Source: Neolewinella agarilytica (lineage in GTDB: Bacteria > Bacteroidota > Bacteroidia > Chitinophagales > Saprospiraceae). Taken from it: a stretch of 64,000 nt of DNA. The notes beneath the pieces are model-generated. The model was not told the DNA's origin. It did not search any database and saw only the letters and a program-made list of their open reading frames with translations. The position numbers and the translations under genes are program-made. The stretch spans positions 1 to 64,000 of the forward strand of contig NZ_FOFB01000001.1 in the NCBI RefSeq assembly GCF_900110645.1, read 5' to 3'. Below, one piece after another: positions 42,254 through 51,585 of the stretch; the first letter of the stretch is position 1, and each line of letters starts with the position of its first letter.

Positions 42254-45200
42254 TTAGATAAGTTCTGCAGCCTTGACCTGAACATCAGGCTGAGCGGACT
42301 TTTCGGCCAGGACTCGCTTATAGTCTCGTGGCATTACTTTGATGAAGTGTTTAAGCTCTTCCTGCCAGTCATTCAGCATGTCCATAGCCACTTTTGAACT
42401 TGTGTACGTAAAGTGGTTCCGAACCATCTGCTGTAATAATTGCTGATCAAAGTCATTAAGCGATTCCAAATCCGCCATATCGCCGTTCAGCTTATTCGAT
42501 AAGGTTTTATTGGGGTCGTAGACATAAGCCATGCCACCAGACATTCCGGCACCGAAGTTCTTGCCCGTCTCGCCAAGGATCACTACTAATCCGCCAGTCA
42601 TGTACTCACAGCCATGGTCTCCGATTCCCTCGACGACCGTTTTCACGCCAGAATTACGTACACAGAAACGTTCACCGGCCATACCTTTGATGTAGGCTTC
42701 GCCAGCTGTCGCTCCATAGAAGGCAACGTTGCCGATGATAATGTTCTCATGCGGATCAAAAGTGGAAATCCGGTCTGGAACAACAATCAGTCGACTGCCA
42801 CTGAGGCCTTTGCCGAAGTAATCATTCGACTCTCCTTCCAGCAGGAACTCCAGGCCTTTAGCACCGAAAGCCCCGAAAGACTGTCCTGCAGAGCCACGGA
42901 AACGGAACTTAATGGCTCCGTCGGGCAGGCCTTCTCCGTGAAAACGGCGACTTATTTCATTAGAAAGCATTGTACCAACGGAACGATCGGTATTCTTGAT
43001 CGGGAACTCACTGGCAACGGGCTCCATGTCCTCCAACGCTTGTCTCGCAGCAGAGATCAGTCTGCGGTCAAGGACGTTGTCAAGTTCGTGATCCTGCTCT
43101 GTTTTCTGGTATAAGCCAACGCCTTTTTCGGCAATTGCCTTGTACAGTATTGGACTCAGGTCCAGAGCCTTATACTTCCAGTGCTCAATTTCAGCATTAG
43201 TCTTCAGTTGCTCCACTTTACCTACCATTTCATTAACGGTACGGTAGCCAAGCTCCGCCATAATCTGGCGTAGATCTTCAGCCAGGAAACGGAAGAAATT
43301 AATGACATGCTCCGGGTCTCCGGTAAAACGCGCCCGTAGATCCGGGTTCTGGGTAGCAATACCAACCGGGCAGGTGTTTACGTGACACTTACGCATCATA
43401 ATACAGCCTTCTACGACCAGTGCGGCAGTTGCCACACCAAATTCCTCTGCTCCGAGGAAAGCGGCAATGGCCAGGTCTCTTCCGGTACGGATCTGACCGT
43501 CCGTTTGTACGACGACCCGATCCCGTAGTTTGTTCTTTACCAGCGTCTGATGCGTCTCCGCCAGGCCAAGCTCCCACGGGAGGCCGGCATGTCGGATACT
43601 ACTGAGTGGGCTGGCGCCCGTGCCACCATCATGGCCTGAAATGAGAATGGCATCGGCTTTAGCTTTCGCGACACCGGAAGCAATGATCCCTACACCGGCC
43701 TTGGATACCAGCTTTACGTTAATCCGTGCTTTACGGTTAGCGTTTTTGAGGTCATAAATCAATTGCGCCAGATCCTCAATGGAGTAAATATCGTGGTGGG
43801 GAGGCGGAGAGATAAGCCCAACTCCCGGAGTGGAGTTTCTTACCCGGCCAATCCAGTCATCGACTTTGTGCCCGGGCAACTGCCCTCCTTCACCGGGCTT
43901 GGCTCCCTGAGCCATCTTAATCTGGATTTCATCCGCATTCGTCAGGTAGTGACTCGTTACGCCAAAACGCCCCGAAGCTACCTGCTTAATGGCAGAGCGC
44001 ATGTTATTGCCTTTTTCATCAATCTCGAAGCGGACCGTATCTTCTCCTCCTTCTCCAGAGTTCGACTTAGCGCCGATCTTATTCATCGCTATGGCCAGCG
44101 TCGTATGCGCCTCCCAGCTGATGGAACCGAAGGACATGGCTCCGGTGGCGAAGCGCTTCATGATTTCACTGGCCGGCTCAACGTCCTCAATATCAATGGG
44201 GGTTCCACGACGGAAAGCTAACAAACCACGAAGGGTTAGTGCCCGCTGGGTCTGCTCATTGATTTCATTCTTATACTTCTCGTAGGCCTCCGCGTCATTC
44301 TTCCGCGCGGCTAACTGCAGGTAGTGGATGCTCTTGGGGTTAAAAGTGTGCGCTTCTCCCCTTCTTTTCCATTGGAAAACACCCCCCACTTCTAACTGCG
44401 GATTGGCGATCGGCTGAGCCGGATAAGCTAATGCGTGACGCACCAGCACTTCTTTGGCGATTCCGTCATAGTCCATTCCTTCAATCCGGCTGATGGAGCC
44501 CCGGAAACATTCGTCCACCACACTGCGGCTAAGCCCCAGCACTTCGAAAATCTGCGCCCCCTGGTAAGATTGTAAGGTAGAGATGCCGATTTTGGACATG
44601 ATCTTAAGCAAGCCCTTACCAATGGCTTTACGGTAGGTGTAAAGCACCTCGCTACGCTCCATTCCGGACTCATCAAAGATGCCAGAAGAATGAAGTTCCG
44701 ACAAAGCGGCATAGGTCAGATATGGATTAACGGCACTTGCGCCATAACCGATTAGCGTGGCAAAGTGATGTGTTTCCCGAATATCCCCTCCTTCAATGAC
44801 CAGGCTCGTTTTAGCCCTGAGGCCTTTGCGGACCAGGTGATGGTGAATGGCCCCCGTAGCCAGTAAGCTCGGAACAGGAGCGTTATTGCTATCTGCCGCC
44901 CGGTCGCTGATCACCAGAATGTTGTAGCCACTACGAACGAGACTTTCCGCCTGCGCTTTTATACGCTCGATGGCGGCGGAAAGCCGGCCATCCTGCCCGT
45001 CAACCTGAAAAACAGAATTGATAACACTGGCCTTAAAGTGCGGATGGTGAATTTCTTTGATCTTGGCCATCTCGTCATTCGTCAGCACAGGAGACGGGAG
45101 GTGAATGTTGCGGGCATTCTCAGCCTTCACTTCCATAATGTTTCCCGTACTGCCCAGCATGGCAAAAAGAGACATCACGCTACGCTCCCGAATCGGATCG

Positions 45201-46807
45201 ATGGGCGGGTTAGTCACCTGGGCAAAGAGCTGCTTAAAGTAATTGGCAATGTGCTGTGATTGCAGGCTCAATGCCGCCAGCGGAGTATCTGCCCCCATTG
45301 AACCAATCGGATCTTTTCCGCCCTTAATCATTGGTTCCAGAAGGAAATTGAGGTCTTCTTTGGTGTAACCGAAGAGTTGTAAGCGTTCAAACAAGGTCTT
45401 CTCTCCCATACTTACGGAAGCCCGGCGACTTAGCGGAAGGTCTTCCAGAGTTGTACGGTGCTCATCCAACCATTCCCGGTAGGGTAATCTTTTACAAATG
45501 ATCTCCTTAAGCTCTTCATCACCGATGATCCGGTGTTCGTCGAGGTCCGCCACCAGAATACGCCCTGGCTGCAAACGTCCTTTTTGAACAATTGAAGACT
45601 GATCAACGGGCAGAGCGCCCGCTTCACTGGCAACGATGAGTACGTTGTCCTTGGTAAGGCACCAGCGACTTGGCCGCAAACCATTACGATCCAGTGTTGC
45701 ACCAACGAGAATACCGTCCGTAAAGCAAATGGAAGCCGGGCCATCCCAGGGCTCCATCAGGCCTTTAGTGTACTCGTAAAAAGCTTTCTTGTAATCCGGC
45801 ATTGCATCGTCATGCTGCCAGGCTTCCGGCACCATCATCATTAAAGCATGTGGAATGCTAATGCCGTTCAGCGTAAGAAATTCCAGTACATTGTCGAAGT
45901 TAGCAGAATCTGAGAGGCCCGTCCCGCAAACGGGGTAGATCTTGTCCAGTTCTTCCTCCGTAAATTTAGAGGTTTCCCGAATCAGGCTTTCCTTGCTTTT
46001 CCACCAGTTTACGTTGCCTTGAATAGTATTAATCTCTCCATTGTGGGCAATCATCCGGAAGGGCTGAGCCAGTTTCCACTTTGGTTCGGTGTTCGTAGAA
46101 AACCGACTGTGTACCAGGGCAATAGCTGACTTGAAGTCCTGTGACTTAAGATCCTGAAAATACCCCGGCAACTGCCAGGTGGTAAGTTGTCCCTTGTAAG
46201 CAATCGTCTTATAACTGAAACTGGCCAGATAGAACTGATCTCTGGTTTCCGGGTAGGTTAAGTGAATGCTGTGCGTAGCGTACTTACGAAGAATAAAAAG
46301 CCGACGTTCCAAAGCGGCTGGCTCCATCTCTTTTCTCGGTTTAACGAAAACTTGTTGAAACCGTGGTTCAACGCTGCGACTCGTGGGGCCTACTTCTTCA
46401 TTATCAACGGGTACTTTGCGGTAGTGAATTACGTCAAAGCCCATTTCGTCCGCATAATCTTCGAAGGCAAACAGACACTGGTCCATAAGTTGCTTCTCAG
46501 CGGGCAGGAAGAGCATCCCCACACCGTACTTCCCTTTCTCGGGTAATTCTTTACCAACTTCCGTCAGTTTACGGGCAAAAAAGTCGTGTGGAATCTGGAC
46601 CATAATACCAGCGCCATCACCACTGTTTGGCTCACATCCACAGGCACCACGGTGCTCCATATTGGCCAGCATGGTGAGTGCATTGGTAACTATATCGTGA
46701 GAGGGTATGCCATTAAGGTTGGCAATAAACCCCGTGCCACAAGCATCTGATTCAAGGTGAGGGGAGTATAATCCTTCAGTAGAAGTAGTATCAGCTACGT
46801 AACGCAT
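42254..46807 (-). CDS. gltB: glutamate synthase large subunit
   Basis: 1,517 residues, full length. A 22-residue propeptide ends before Cys23 (ESDACGTGFIAN), which becomes the N-terminal glutaminase nucleophile. Then the class II amidotransferase domain, the central domain, the FMN-binding synthase barrel (IKMAQGAKPGEGGQLPG, ILISGHDGGTGASPLSS, CHVNTCPVGIATQ with the 3Fe-4S Cys residues) and the C-terminal beta-helix (GAKGLEFLLEGESNDYFGKG, GANG-type repeats). It transfers ammonia from glutamine to 2-oxoglutarate. First gene of the gltBD operon. Confidence 0.97.
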   Translation of the reverse strand: MRYVADTTSTEGLYSPHLESDACGTGFIANLNGIPSHDIVTNALTMLANMEHRGACGCEPNSGDGAGIMVQIPHDFFARKLTEVGKELPEKGKYGVGMLFLPAEKQLMDQCLFAFEDYADEMGFDVIHYRKVPVDNEEVGPTSRSVEPRFQQVFVKPRKEMEPAALERRLFILRKYATHSIHLTYPETRDQFYLASFSYKTIAYKGQLTTWQLPGYFQDLKSQDFKSAIALVHSRFSTNTEPKWKLAQPFRMIAHNGEINTIQGNVNWWKSKESLIRETSKFTEEELDKIYPVCGTGLSDSANFDNVLEFLTLNGISIPHALMMMVPEAWQHDDAMPDYKKAFYEYTKGLMEPWDGPASICFTDGILVGATLDRNGLRPSRWCLTKDNVLIVASEAGALPVDQSSIVQKGRLQPGRILVADLDEHRIIGDEELKEIICKRLPYREWLDEHRTTLEDLPLSRRASVSMGEKTLFERLQLFGYTKEDLNFLLEPMIKGGKDPIGSMGADTPLAALSLQSQHIANYFKQLFAQVTNPPIDPIRERSVMSLFAMLGSTGNIMEVKAENARNIHLPSPVLTNDEMAKIKEIHHPHFKASVINSVFQVDGQDGRLSAAIERIKAQAESLVRSGYNILVISDRAADSNNAPVPSLLATGAIHHHLVRKGLRAKTSLVIEGGDIRETHHFATLIGYGASAVNPYLTYAALSELHSSGIFDESGMERSEVLYTYRKAIGKGLLKIMSKIGISTLQSYQGAQIFEVLGLSRSVVDECFRGSISRIEGMDYDGIAKEVLVRHALAYPAQPIANPQLEVGGVFQWKRRGEAHTFNPKSIHYLQLAARKNDAEAYEKYKNEINEQTQRALTLRGLLAFRRGTPIDIEDVEPASEIMKRFATGAMSFGSISWEAHTTLAIAMNKIGAKSNSGEGGEDTVRFEIDEKGNNMRSAIKQVASGRFGVTSHYLTNADEIQIKMAQGAKPGEGGQLPGHKVDDWIGRVRNSTPGVGLISPPPHHDIYSIEDLAQLIYDLKNANRKARINVKLVSKAGVGIIASGVAKAKADAILISGHDGGTGASPLSSIRHAGLPWELGLAETHQTLVKNKLRDRVVVQTDGQIRTGRDLAIAAFLGAEEFGVATAALVVEGCIMMRKCHVNTCPVGIATQNPDLRARFTGDPEHVINFFRFLAEDLRQIMAELGYRTVNEMVGKVEQLKTNAEIEHWKYKALDLSPILYKAIAEKGVGLYQKTEQDHELDNVLDRRLISAARQALEDMEPVASEFPIKNTDRSVGTMLSNEISRRFHGEGLPDGAIKFRFRGSAGQSFGAFGAKGLEFLLEGESNDYFGKGLSGSRLIVVPDRISTFDPHENIIIGNVAFYGATAGEAYIKGMAGERFCVRNSGVKTVVEGIGDHGCEYMTGGLVVILGETGKNFGAGMSGGMAYVYDPNKTLSNKLNGDMADLESLNDFDQQLLQQMVRNHFTYTSSKVAMDMLNDWQEELKHFIKVMPRDYKRVLAEKSAQPDVQVKAAELI

Positions 46808-47298
46808 AACAGCTCAGGTTGACCGCCTGGTTAAGGCGGTGGATTTCAAATGCCCGGCCATCAGTTCTTCTACTACCAAAGTTTCGAAGAACTTAAAATC
46901 AGCAAATAATTGGCCGGTTTTTCAGAATCCACAAAGTATAAATTTAGGGTTAGTTAAGCCGGGTCAGGGCCTGCACGTCTTCAGTAAATCACCAGTCGCT
47001 AAGCATGAACCCAAAAATGGATTTAGTAAAAATACGAATTTAAATACGTTAATACGCGAACAATACAGTTTTAAAAACTAAACTTCTAAACAAATACGCC
47101 ATTTAATTTCACTTGCAAGTTTCGGTGTGGTTTAGGGAATTGGGACACAAAAGGAAAAAAGACTGATTTCCAAAAATGAACATCAGGGCGCAAACGCAGG
47201 TGCAATGGGAAGATATTAGCGCAAGGAATTCCTTTCCGTAACAAACAGTTAACATCCTTAGCTCGTTATTTCATCACTCAACTACTCATTCGTCCATC
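46808..47298. other. upstream region of gltB and of the phosphatase gene
   Basis: Gene-free 490 bp between divergent genes. On the gltB side, ACCGCC-TGGTTAA-GGCGGT (46822-46840) is a 6-bp hairpin 15 bp before the ATG, positioned to affect gltB translation or bind a regulator. A TATACTTTG near 46930 (minus) is one base longer than the -7 consensus. The repeat arm at 47186-47206 lies on the phosphatase side. Confidence 0.45.
47186..47206 (+). repeat. left arm of a pair bracketing the phosphatase gene
   Basis: GGGCGC-AAACGCAGGTGCAAT. Its inverted partner is at 48503-48524, with the phosphatase gene between. Confidence 0.75.
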
Positions 47299-48399
47299 GT
47301 GCACAAGCTACTCCTACTCTTTCTGTTGCTTTTATTCGTTCCTGTTATAGTTTCTGCACAGGAGGAGATGCCGCCTGATGGCCCCTATCTGGTTTACCGT
47401 ACCCCAGACTCCCTGGTGGCCCGCATCGCCTGGCCCGAAGAAAGAAGAAAAGAATATCTGGTATGGAATGACAGCATCGCTAAGCAACTTCCGACTTTTC
47501 CCTCTTTCCGCCCGGAGTTAGTTAACCCGAAACGTAAGTTTCGCCGGGACCCTCAGATCTCTTTCAGCGGTGTAAAAAAAGTAGTGGCTCTCAGTGATAT
47601 TCACGGTCAGTACGAAGTGGCAAAAAAGCTGCTGGAGAACTTTGGTGTGATTGATGAAAATCAACACTGGATTTTCGGAAAAGGACACCTGGTGATTGTG
47701 GGAGACGTTTTTGACCGCGGAGACGAAGTCAACCAGGCACTTTGGCTTATTCACAACCTGCAGCTCGAGGCCGAAAAGGCCGGTGGAAGAGTTCACCTCT
47801 TACTTGGCAATCACGAGACAATGATTCTGGCCGGTGATGTGCGCTATATCCATAAGCGTTATTTGCTGACGACAGCTCTGCTGACAACCCCCTACCAGGA
47901 CCTTTACGGACCGGACACGTACTTAGGCCGGTGGCTTAGATCCCTTCCTCTGACGATTCGGATCAACGATATTGTTTATGTCCACGGAGGACTGAGCAAA
48001 TCACTACTCAGGGAAGTGAATACGCTCAGTAAAATTAATGACATCTATCACGACAAACTCATTGACGCCATCCCTTCCCTGGTGGTTGCAGAGTCTGAAA
48101 AGCTAAAGGTCTTACAGGGCAGAGAGGGGCCACTTTGGTACCGGGGGTACTTTCTGGACAAAGAATTTGAGGAAAACGATCTTGACAAAATTCTTAAGAA
48201 GCTCAAGGCTACTAAAATGGTAGTCGGCCATACTTCATTTGATGCCGTCAAAAGTTACTTTAGCGGAAAGGTTATTGCCGTTGACAGCAGCATAAAGTTC
48301 GGCTCAACGGGTGAGGTGCTCATTATTGAAGATGGCCACTACAGCCGTGGCACACTAATGGGCGAGCGCAAAGAATTATTCGTGTCCGAAAAAAAATAA
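47299..48399 (+). CDS. exported PPP-type metallophosphatase
   Basis: 366 residues from a GTG at 47299. Signal peptide LLLLFLLLLFVPVIVSAQ. The PPP-family metal-binding motifs are in order: DIHGQYEV, GDVFDRGDEVNQ, GNHETM, VHGGLS and VVGHTSFD. The set and the export signal resemble Shewanella-like bacterial protein phosphatases. It likely dephosphorylates a protein or small phosphoester in the periplasm; substrate unknown. Flanked by inverted repeat arms at 47186 and 48503; a TTTTTGCC/GGCAAAAA hairpin (48423-48447) follows the stop. Confidence 0.83.
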   Translation: MHKLLLLFLLLLFVPVIVSAQEEMPPDGPYLVYRTPDSLVARIAWPEERRKEYLVWNDSIAKQLPTFPSFRPELVNPKRKFRRDPQISFSGVKKVVALSDIHGQYEVAKKLLENFGVIDENQHWIFGKGHLVIVGDVFDRGDEVNQALWLIHNLQLEAEKAGGRVHLLLGNHETMILAGDVRYIHKRYLLTTALLTTPYQDLYGPDTYLGRWLRSLPLTIRINDIVYVHGGLSKSLLREVNTLSKINDIYHDKLIDAIPSLVVAESEKLKVLQGREGPLWYRGYFLDKEFEENDLDKILKKLKATKMVVGHTSFDAVKSYFSGKVIAVDSSIKFGSTGEVLIIEDGHYSRGTLMGERKELFVSEKK

Positions 48400-48422
48400 C
48401 TCAACCTCTCCACTGCTCCTTG

Positions 48423-48447
48423 TTTTTGCCAGAAGAAAAGGCAAAAA
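48423..48447. terminator. possible bidirectional hairpin after the phosphatase gene
   Basis: TTTTTGCC, loop AGAAGAAAA, GGCAAAAA: 8 pairs, 24 bp beyond the stop. U-rich flanks are part of the stem, so termination strength is doubtful. Confidence 0.35.
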
Positions 48448-48502
48448 ATCGCGGTCAGAGACAATTCTGAGGGTCCATTCTACGGCCAGCAGCAAGCTTT
48501 TC

Positions 48503-48524
48503 ATTGCACCTGCGTTCAGCGCCC
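48503..48524 (-). repeat. right arm of the pair bracketing the phosphatase gene
   Basis: Plus reads ATTGCACCTGCGTTC-AGCGCCC, the inverse of the arm at 47186-47206 apart from a small indel. It sits in the leader of speA. Confidence 0.75.
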
Positions 48525-48580
48525 CTTTTTTTATTGAAAGTTTCTCTCAACTGCCCCTATAAACTTAGGAATGGAGAAAG

Positions 48581-48588
48581 TATCTTCG
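48581..48588 (+). promoter_or_regulatory. putative -7 box of speA
   Basis: TATCTTCG, one base off TAnnTTTG, 20 bp before the GTG at 48609; this also argues against the upstream ATG at 48504. Confidence 0.4.
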
Positions 48589-48608
48589 CCGCGCAAAAAG
48601 ACACGCTG

Positions 48609-50006
48609 GTGGCCAACAAGTACTTTGATCTGATTGATCAAACCTTCTATTTTCCTCAGGAAGGCTTCGACCTGGAAAACGGATATCTGACCTTCAATAA
48701 GGTCCCTCTGATTCATTTGATCAGGAAATACGGTACCCCCCTTAAGCTGACTTATCTCCCCAGTATTGGTACTAAGATAAAGCAGGCGCGTAACCTCTTC
48801 AGGCGGGCCATGCGCAGTCAGGGATACAGCGGAAAGTATAGCTATTGCTATTGCACTAAAAGCAGTCACTTCGCCCATGTGGTGGAAGAAGCACTGGATC
48901 ACGACGTCCAGCTGGAAATCAGTTCCACCTATGATATTGATTTGATCAGGACGCTGCACAAATCCGGAAAAATTGATAAAAAGACGTACATAGTTTGTAA
49001 TGGCTTTAAGCCCACCAGCTACCTGGAAGGCATTGTGAGTCTGATCAATGATGGCTTTGAAAACGTCATTGCAGTCGTCGACAATGGTCACGAGCTGGAC
49101 TACTATGAAGAGCACGTAAAGGTGAAAGCCAAAATCGGGATCCGGGTGGCAACGCAGGAGGAGCCCAATTTTGAATTTTACACCAGCCGCCTGGGGCTAC
49201 GGGAAGCTGACGTCATTCCGCTCTTCAACGAACGCATCAAAGACAATCCGAAACTGGAGCTTCACATGCTCCACTTCTTCGTGGACACCGGCATTAAGGA
49301 CAGCCTTTACTACTGGGGCGAGCTAAAAAAGGCCGTTCGTCTCTACGGTAAACTCAAACAAGAAAGTGAGCAACTTCATGCCCTGAACATCGGTGGCGGG
49401 ATGCCCATTCGTAACAGTCTGGGCTTTGAGTTTGACTACAAGTACATGGTTCGGGAAATAGTCTCCAATATTCTGGAAGCCTGCGAAGAATTAGAGGTTC
49501 CGGAACCCGACATCTTTACTGAATTCGGGAAATATACCGTCGGTGAAAGTGGTGCAACTATCTTTTCTGTATTAGCCCAAAAGCAGCAGAACGATAGTGA
49601 GATGTGGTACATGATTGACAACTCACTGATGACTACCCTGCCCGATGCATGGGGCATTGGCGAACGGTTTATCCTCCTGCCGATCAACAAATGGAACAAT
49701 GACTATCACCGGGTTAACATTGGTGGACTGAGCTGCGACAACTCCGACTATTACAATAGCGAAATCCACGAAAGCCAGGTTTATCTCCCCATGAACAAGC
49801 CGGAAGATGAAGAGCTGCTTTACCTGGGCTTCTTCCATACCGGAGCCTACCAGGACAGCATTTCAGGATACGGAGGGATAAAACATTGCTTAATTCCCAG
49901 CCCACAGCATATAATTATTGACCTGGATGAGCAAGGCAACCTGACCGACCGGGTGCTGCACCCGATGCAAACGTCGGAGAGTATGCTGAATATTTTGGGG
50001 TATTAA
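48609..50006 (+). CDS. speA: arginine decarboxylase, biosynthetic type
   Basis: 465 residues from a GTG at 48609: ANKYFDLIDQTFYFPQEGF is the start shared by Bacteroidota homologues, whereas the frame upstream (ATG 48504) runs through a repeat arm. Fold type III PLP enzyme: YSYCYCTKSSHFAHVVEEAL contains the PLP Lys, and IGGGMPIRNSLGF, EFGKYTVGES and LYLGFFHTGAYQ follow. It decarboxylates arginine to agmatine; agmatine deiminase is encoded at 28761-29783. Shorter than the E. coli enzyme, as usual in this phylum. Confidence 0.88.
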   Translation: MANKYFDLIDQTFYFPQEGFDLENGYLTFNKVPLIHLIRKYGTPLKLTYLPSIGTKIKQARNLFRRAMRSQGYSGKYSYCYCTKSSHFAHVVEEALDHDVQLEISSTYDIDLIRTLHKSGKIDKKTYIVCNGFKPTSYLEGIVSLINDGFENVIAVVDNGHELDYYEEHVKVKAKIGIRVATQEEPNFEFYTSRLGLREADVIPLFNERIKDNPKLELHMLHFFVDTGIKDSLYYWGELKKAVRLYGKLKQESEQLHALNIGGGMPIRNSLGFEFDYKYMVREIVSNILEACEELEVPEPDIFTEFGKYTVGESGATIFSVLAQKQQNDSEMWYMIDNSLMTTLPDAWGIGERFILLPINKWNNDYHRVNIGGLSCDNSDYYNSEIHESQVYLPMNKPEDEELLYLGFFHTGAYQDSISGYGGIKHCLIPSPQHIIIDLDEQGNLTDRVLHPMQTSESMLNILGY

Positions 50007-50140
50007 TCAATTGCCTGAGACATGACGGCCGCGAGGGACAGGCGGCAAGATCAATACTTATGGTCAGGCTCCGAACTGGCCCGTAAGTTTAGCGCGATAG
50101 AATGTCGATAATCCTGGCCGTCAGGCTTACTCTTTTAAGT

Positions 50141-50176
50141 ATTACGTCTGTAACACCCTGACAGGACGTAATTTTA
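50141..50176 (+). terminator. hairpin with T-run between speA and kdsB
   Basis: ATTACGTC-TGT (50141-50151) pairs with ACAGGACGTAAT (50161-50172): 11 pairs with one bulge, then TTTTA. 135 bp after speA and 28 bp before kdsB; a terminator for speA or an attenuator for kdsB. Confidence 0.5.
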
Positions 50177-50199
50177 CCGCCCGTCAATCCATCTCTTAC

Positions 50200-50934
50200 A
50201 TGACCATTGCCATCATTCCCGCCCGTTATGCCAGCACCCGGTTTCCCGGCAAGCCACTCGCACTTATTGCGGGAATAACAATGATTCAAAGGGTGTATGA
50301 ACGGGCGAAGGAATGCTCTGCCATCGACAAAGTGGTGGTGGCGACGGATGATGACCGGATCTTTAACCACGTAATTGGTTTTGGTGGCGAAGCCATGATG
50401 ACCAAAGAAGATCACCCCAGCGGGACCGATCGTGTAGCGGAAGCAGCGCTGGCCTTTCCGGACGCTTCCGTAATTGTCAATATTCAGGGAGACGAGCCCT
50501 TCATTGATCCCCGTCAGATCGAAACAGTTGTACGCCCCTTTAGCGACCCGAGCCTGGCCATCGCGACCCTGGCGCACAGAATAACGGATGAGCGGGCGCT
50601 ACTTTCCCCTAACGTGGTTAAGGTCGTACGGGATGAAACCGGGCGGGCGCTTTATTTCAGCCGGCACGCCATCCCTTACCTGCGCGATGTCCCAGTGGGG
50701 CAATGGGTGCAGAAAGGTAAACATTTGCAACACCTTGGCATTTACGCCTACCGCGCGAAAGTTTTGCCGCAGCTAACCGCTTTAGCAAAAGGTAAGCTGG
50801 AGAGCGATGAATCCCTGGAGCAACTCCGGTGGTTAGCAGCCGGCTTCCCCATCCAGGTAGCGCTTACCGACCTGCCTGCTTATGGCATTGACACACCGGA
50901 AGACCTCCGCAAAGCGGAGGCTAAACTAAAATAG
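50200..50934 (+). CDS. kdsB: 3-deoxy-manno-octulosonate cytidylyltransferase
   Basis: 244 residues. IIPARYASTRFPGKPL is the family nucleotide-binding signature; VVVATDDDRI, HPSGTDRVAE, VNIQGDEPFI, ALYFSRHAIPYLRD and GIDTPEDLRKAE complete it. It activates Kdo with CTP for the inner core of lipopolysaccharide, in the cytoplasm. Fits the LptD gene in this window. Its start follows directly after a strong hairpin. Confidence 0.95.
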   Translation: MTIAIIPARYASTRFPGKPLALIAGITMIQRVYERAKECSAIDKVVVATDDDRIFNHVIGFGGEAMMTKEDHPSGTDRVAEAALAFPDASVIVNIQGDEPFIDPRQIETVVRPFSDPSLAIATLAHRITDERALLSPNVVKVVRDETGRALYFSRHAIPYLRDVPVGQWVQKGKHLQHLGIYAYRAKVLPQLTALAKGKLESDESLEQLRWLAAGFPIQVALTDLPAYGIDTPEDLRKAEAKLK

Positions 50935-50978
50935 TCGCGCTTTGGTGTTAGATTGCAGTCCAGGCAAAATCCAATTGT

Positions 50979-51575
50979 ATCAACTTCCTCGCCCACCTTA
51001 CGCTTTCTTATTTTGAACCGGACCTCCAGGTGGGGAACTTTCTGGGTGACTTCGTAAAGGGCGCCAGGGTTCACCTCTTGCCTCCACCCATCAAACGGGG
51101 CATCCATATGCACCGGGCCATTGACTCGCTTACCGATCATGACGAAGACGTCAGAGCCCTCAACCAACTCCTCAAGCCCAGGCACGGCAGGTATGCCGGT
51201 GTTATAACCGACATCGGGTTCGACTATCATTTGTGGAGAAATTGGGAAGAATTCGGTCCGGCACCTTTCAGTGAGTTCACTCAATCAACCTACGCCAGCC
51301 TCTACGGCAGGCGGGAAGAAATGAATGAGCGGGTACGCGGCTATGTCAACCAAATGGTAAAGGATGACTGGCTTCGGCTCTACACCAGCCGAGAGGGCAT
51401 GGCTAAAGTATTCGGCCGCCTGGAGCCACGCTTAAGCAAACCAGAACTTCTGGAAGGCATCAATGATACCCTCGTTGATTTTCATGAAGAGTTCAACCAG
51501 ACCTTCCTGGCCTTGTTTCCAAGACTGCAAACTCTCGCTAATGCCTACCGCCCCGACGCCACCCCGACCGATTAA
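50979..51575 (+). CDS. acpH: acyl carrier protein phosphodiesterase (AcpH/DUF479)
   Basis: The conserved N-terminus NFLAHLTLSYFEPDLQVGNF, followed by LGDFVKG, is encoded from 50982, but the codon at the Met position (50979) is ATC. The only canonical start in frame is a GTG at 51030, which would remove the first conserved block; no ATG, GTG or TTG lies between the upstream stop (50949) and 51030. Later motifs GIHMHRAIDSLTDHD, DIGFDYHLWRNW and LEPRLSK are intact, 198 residues in all. It would remove phosphopantetheine from ACP. Either a rare ATC start, an N-terminally shortened protein, or a point mutation. Confidence 0.75.
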   Translation: MNFLAHLTLSYFEPDLQVGNFLGDFVKGARVHLLPPPIKRGIHMHRAIDSLTDHDEDVRALNQLLKPRHGRYAGVITDIGFDYHLWRNWEEFGPAPFSEFTQSTYASLYGRREEMNERVRGYVNQMVKDDWLRLYTSREGMAKVFGRLEPRLSKPELLEGINDTLVDFHEEFNQTFLALFPRLQTLANAYRPDATPTD

Positions 51576-51585
51576 TCTCCAGCTG

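Noticed and set aside
48504-48608. N-terminal extension of arginine decarboxylase from ATG 48504
   Set aside because: It would translate a repeat arm and the promoter region; conserved sequence begins at GTG 48609.
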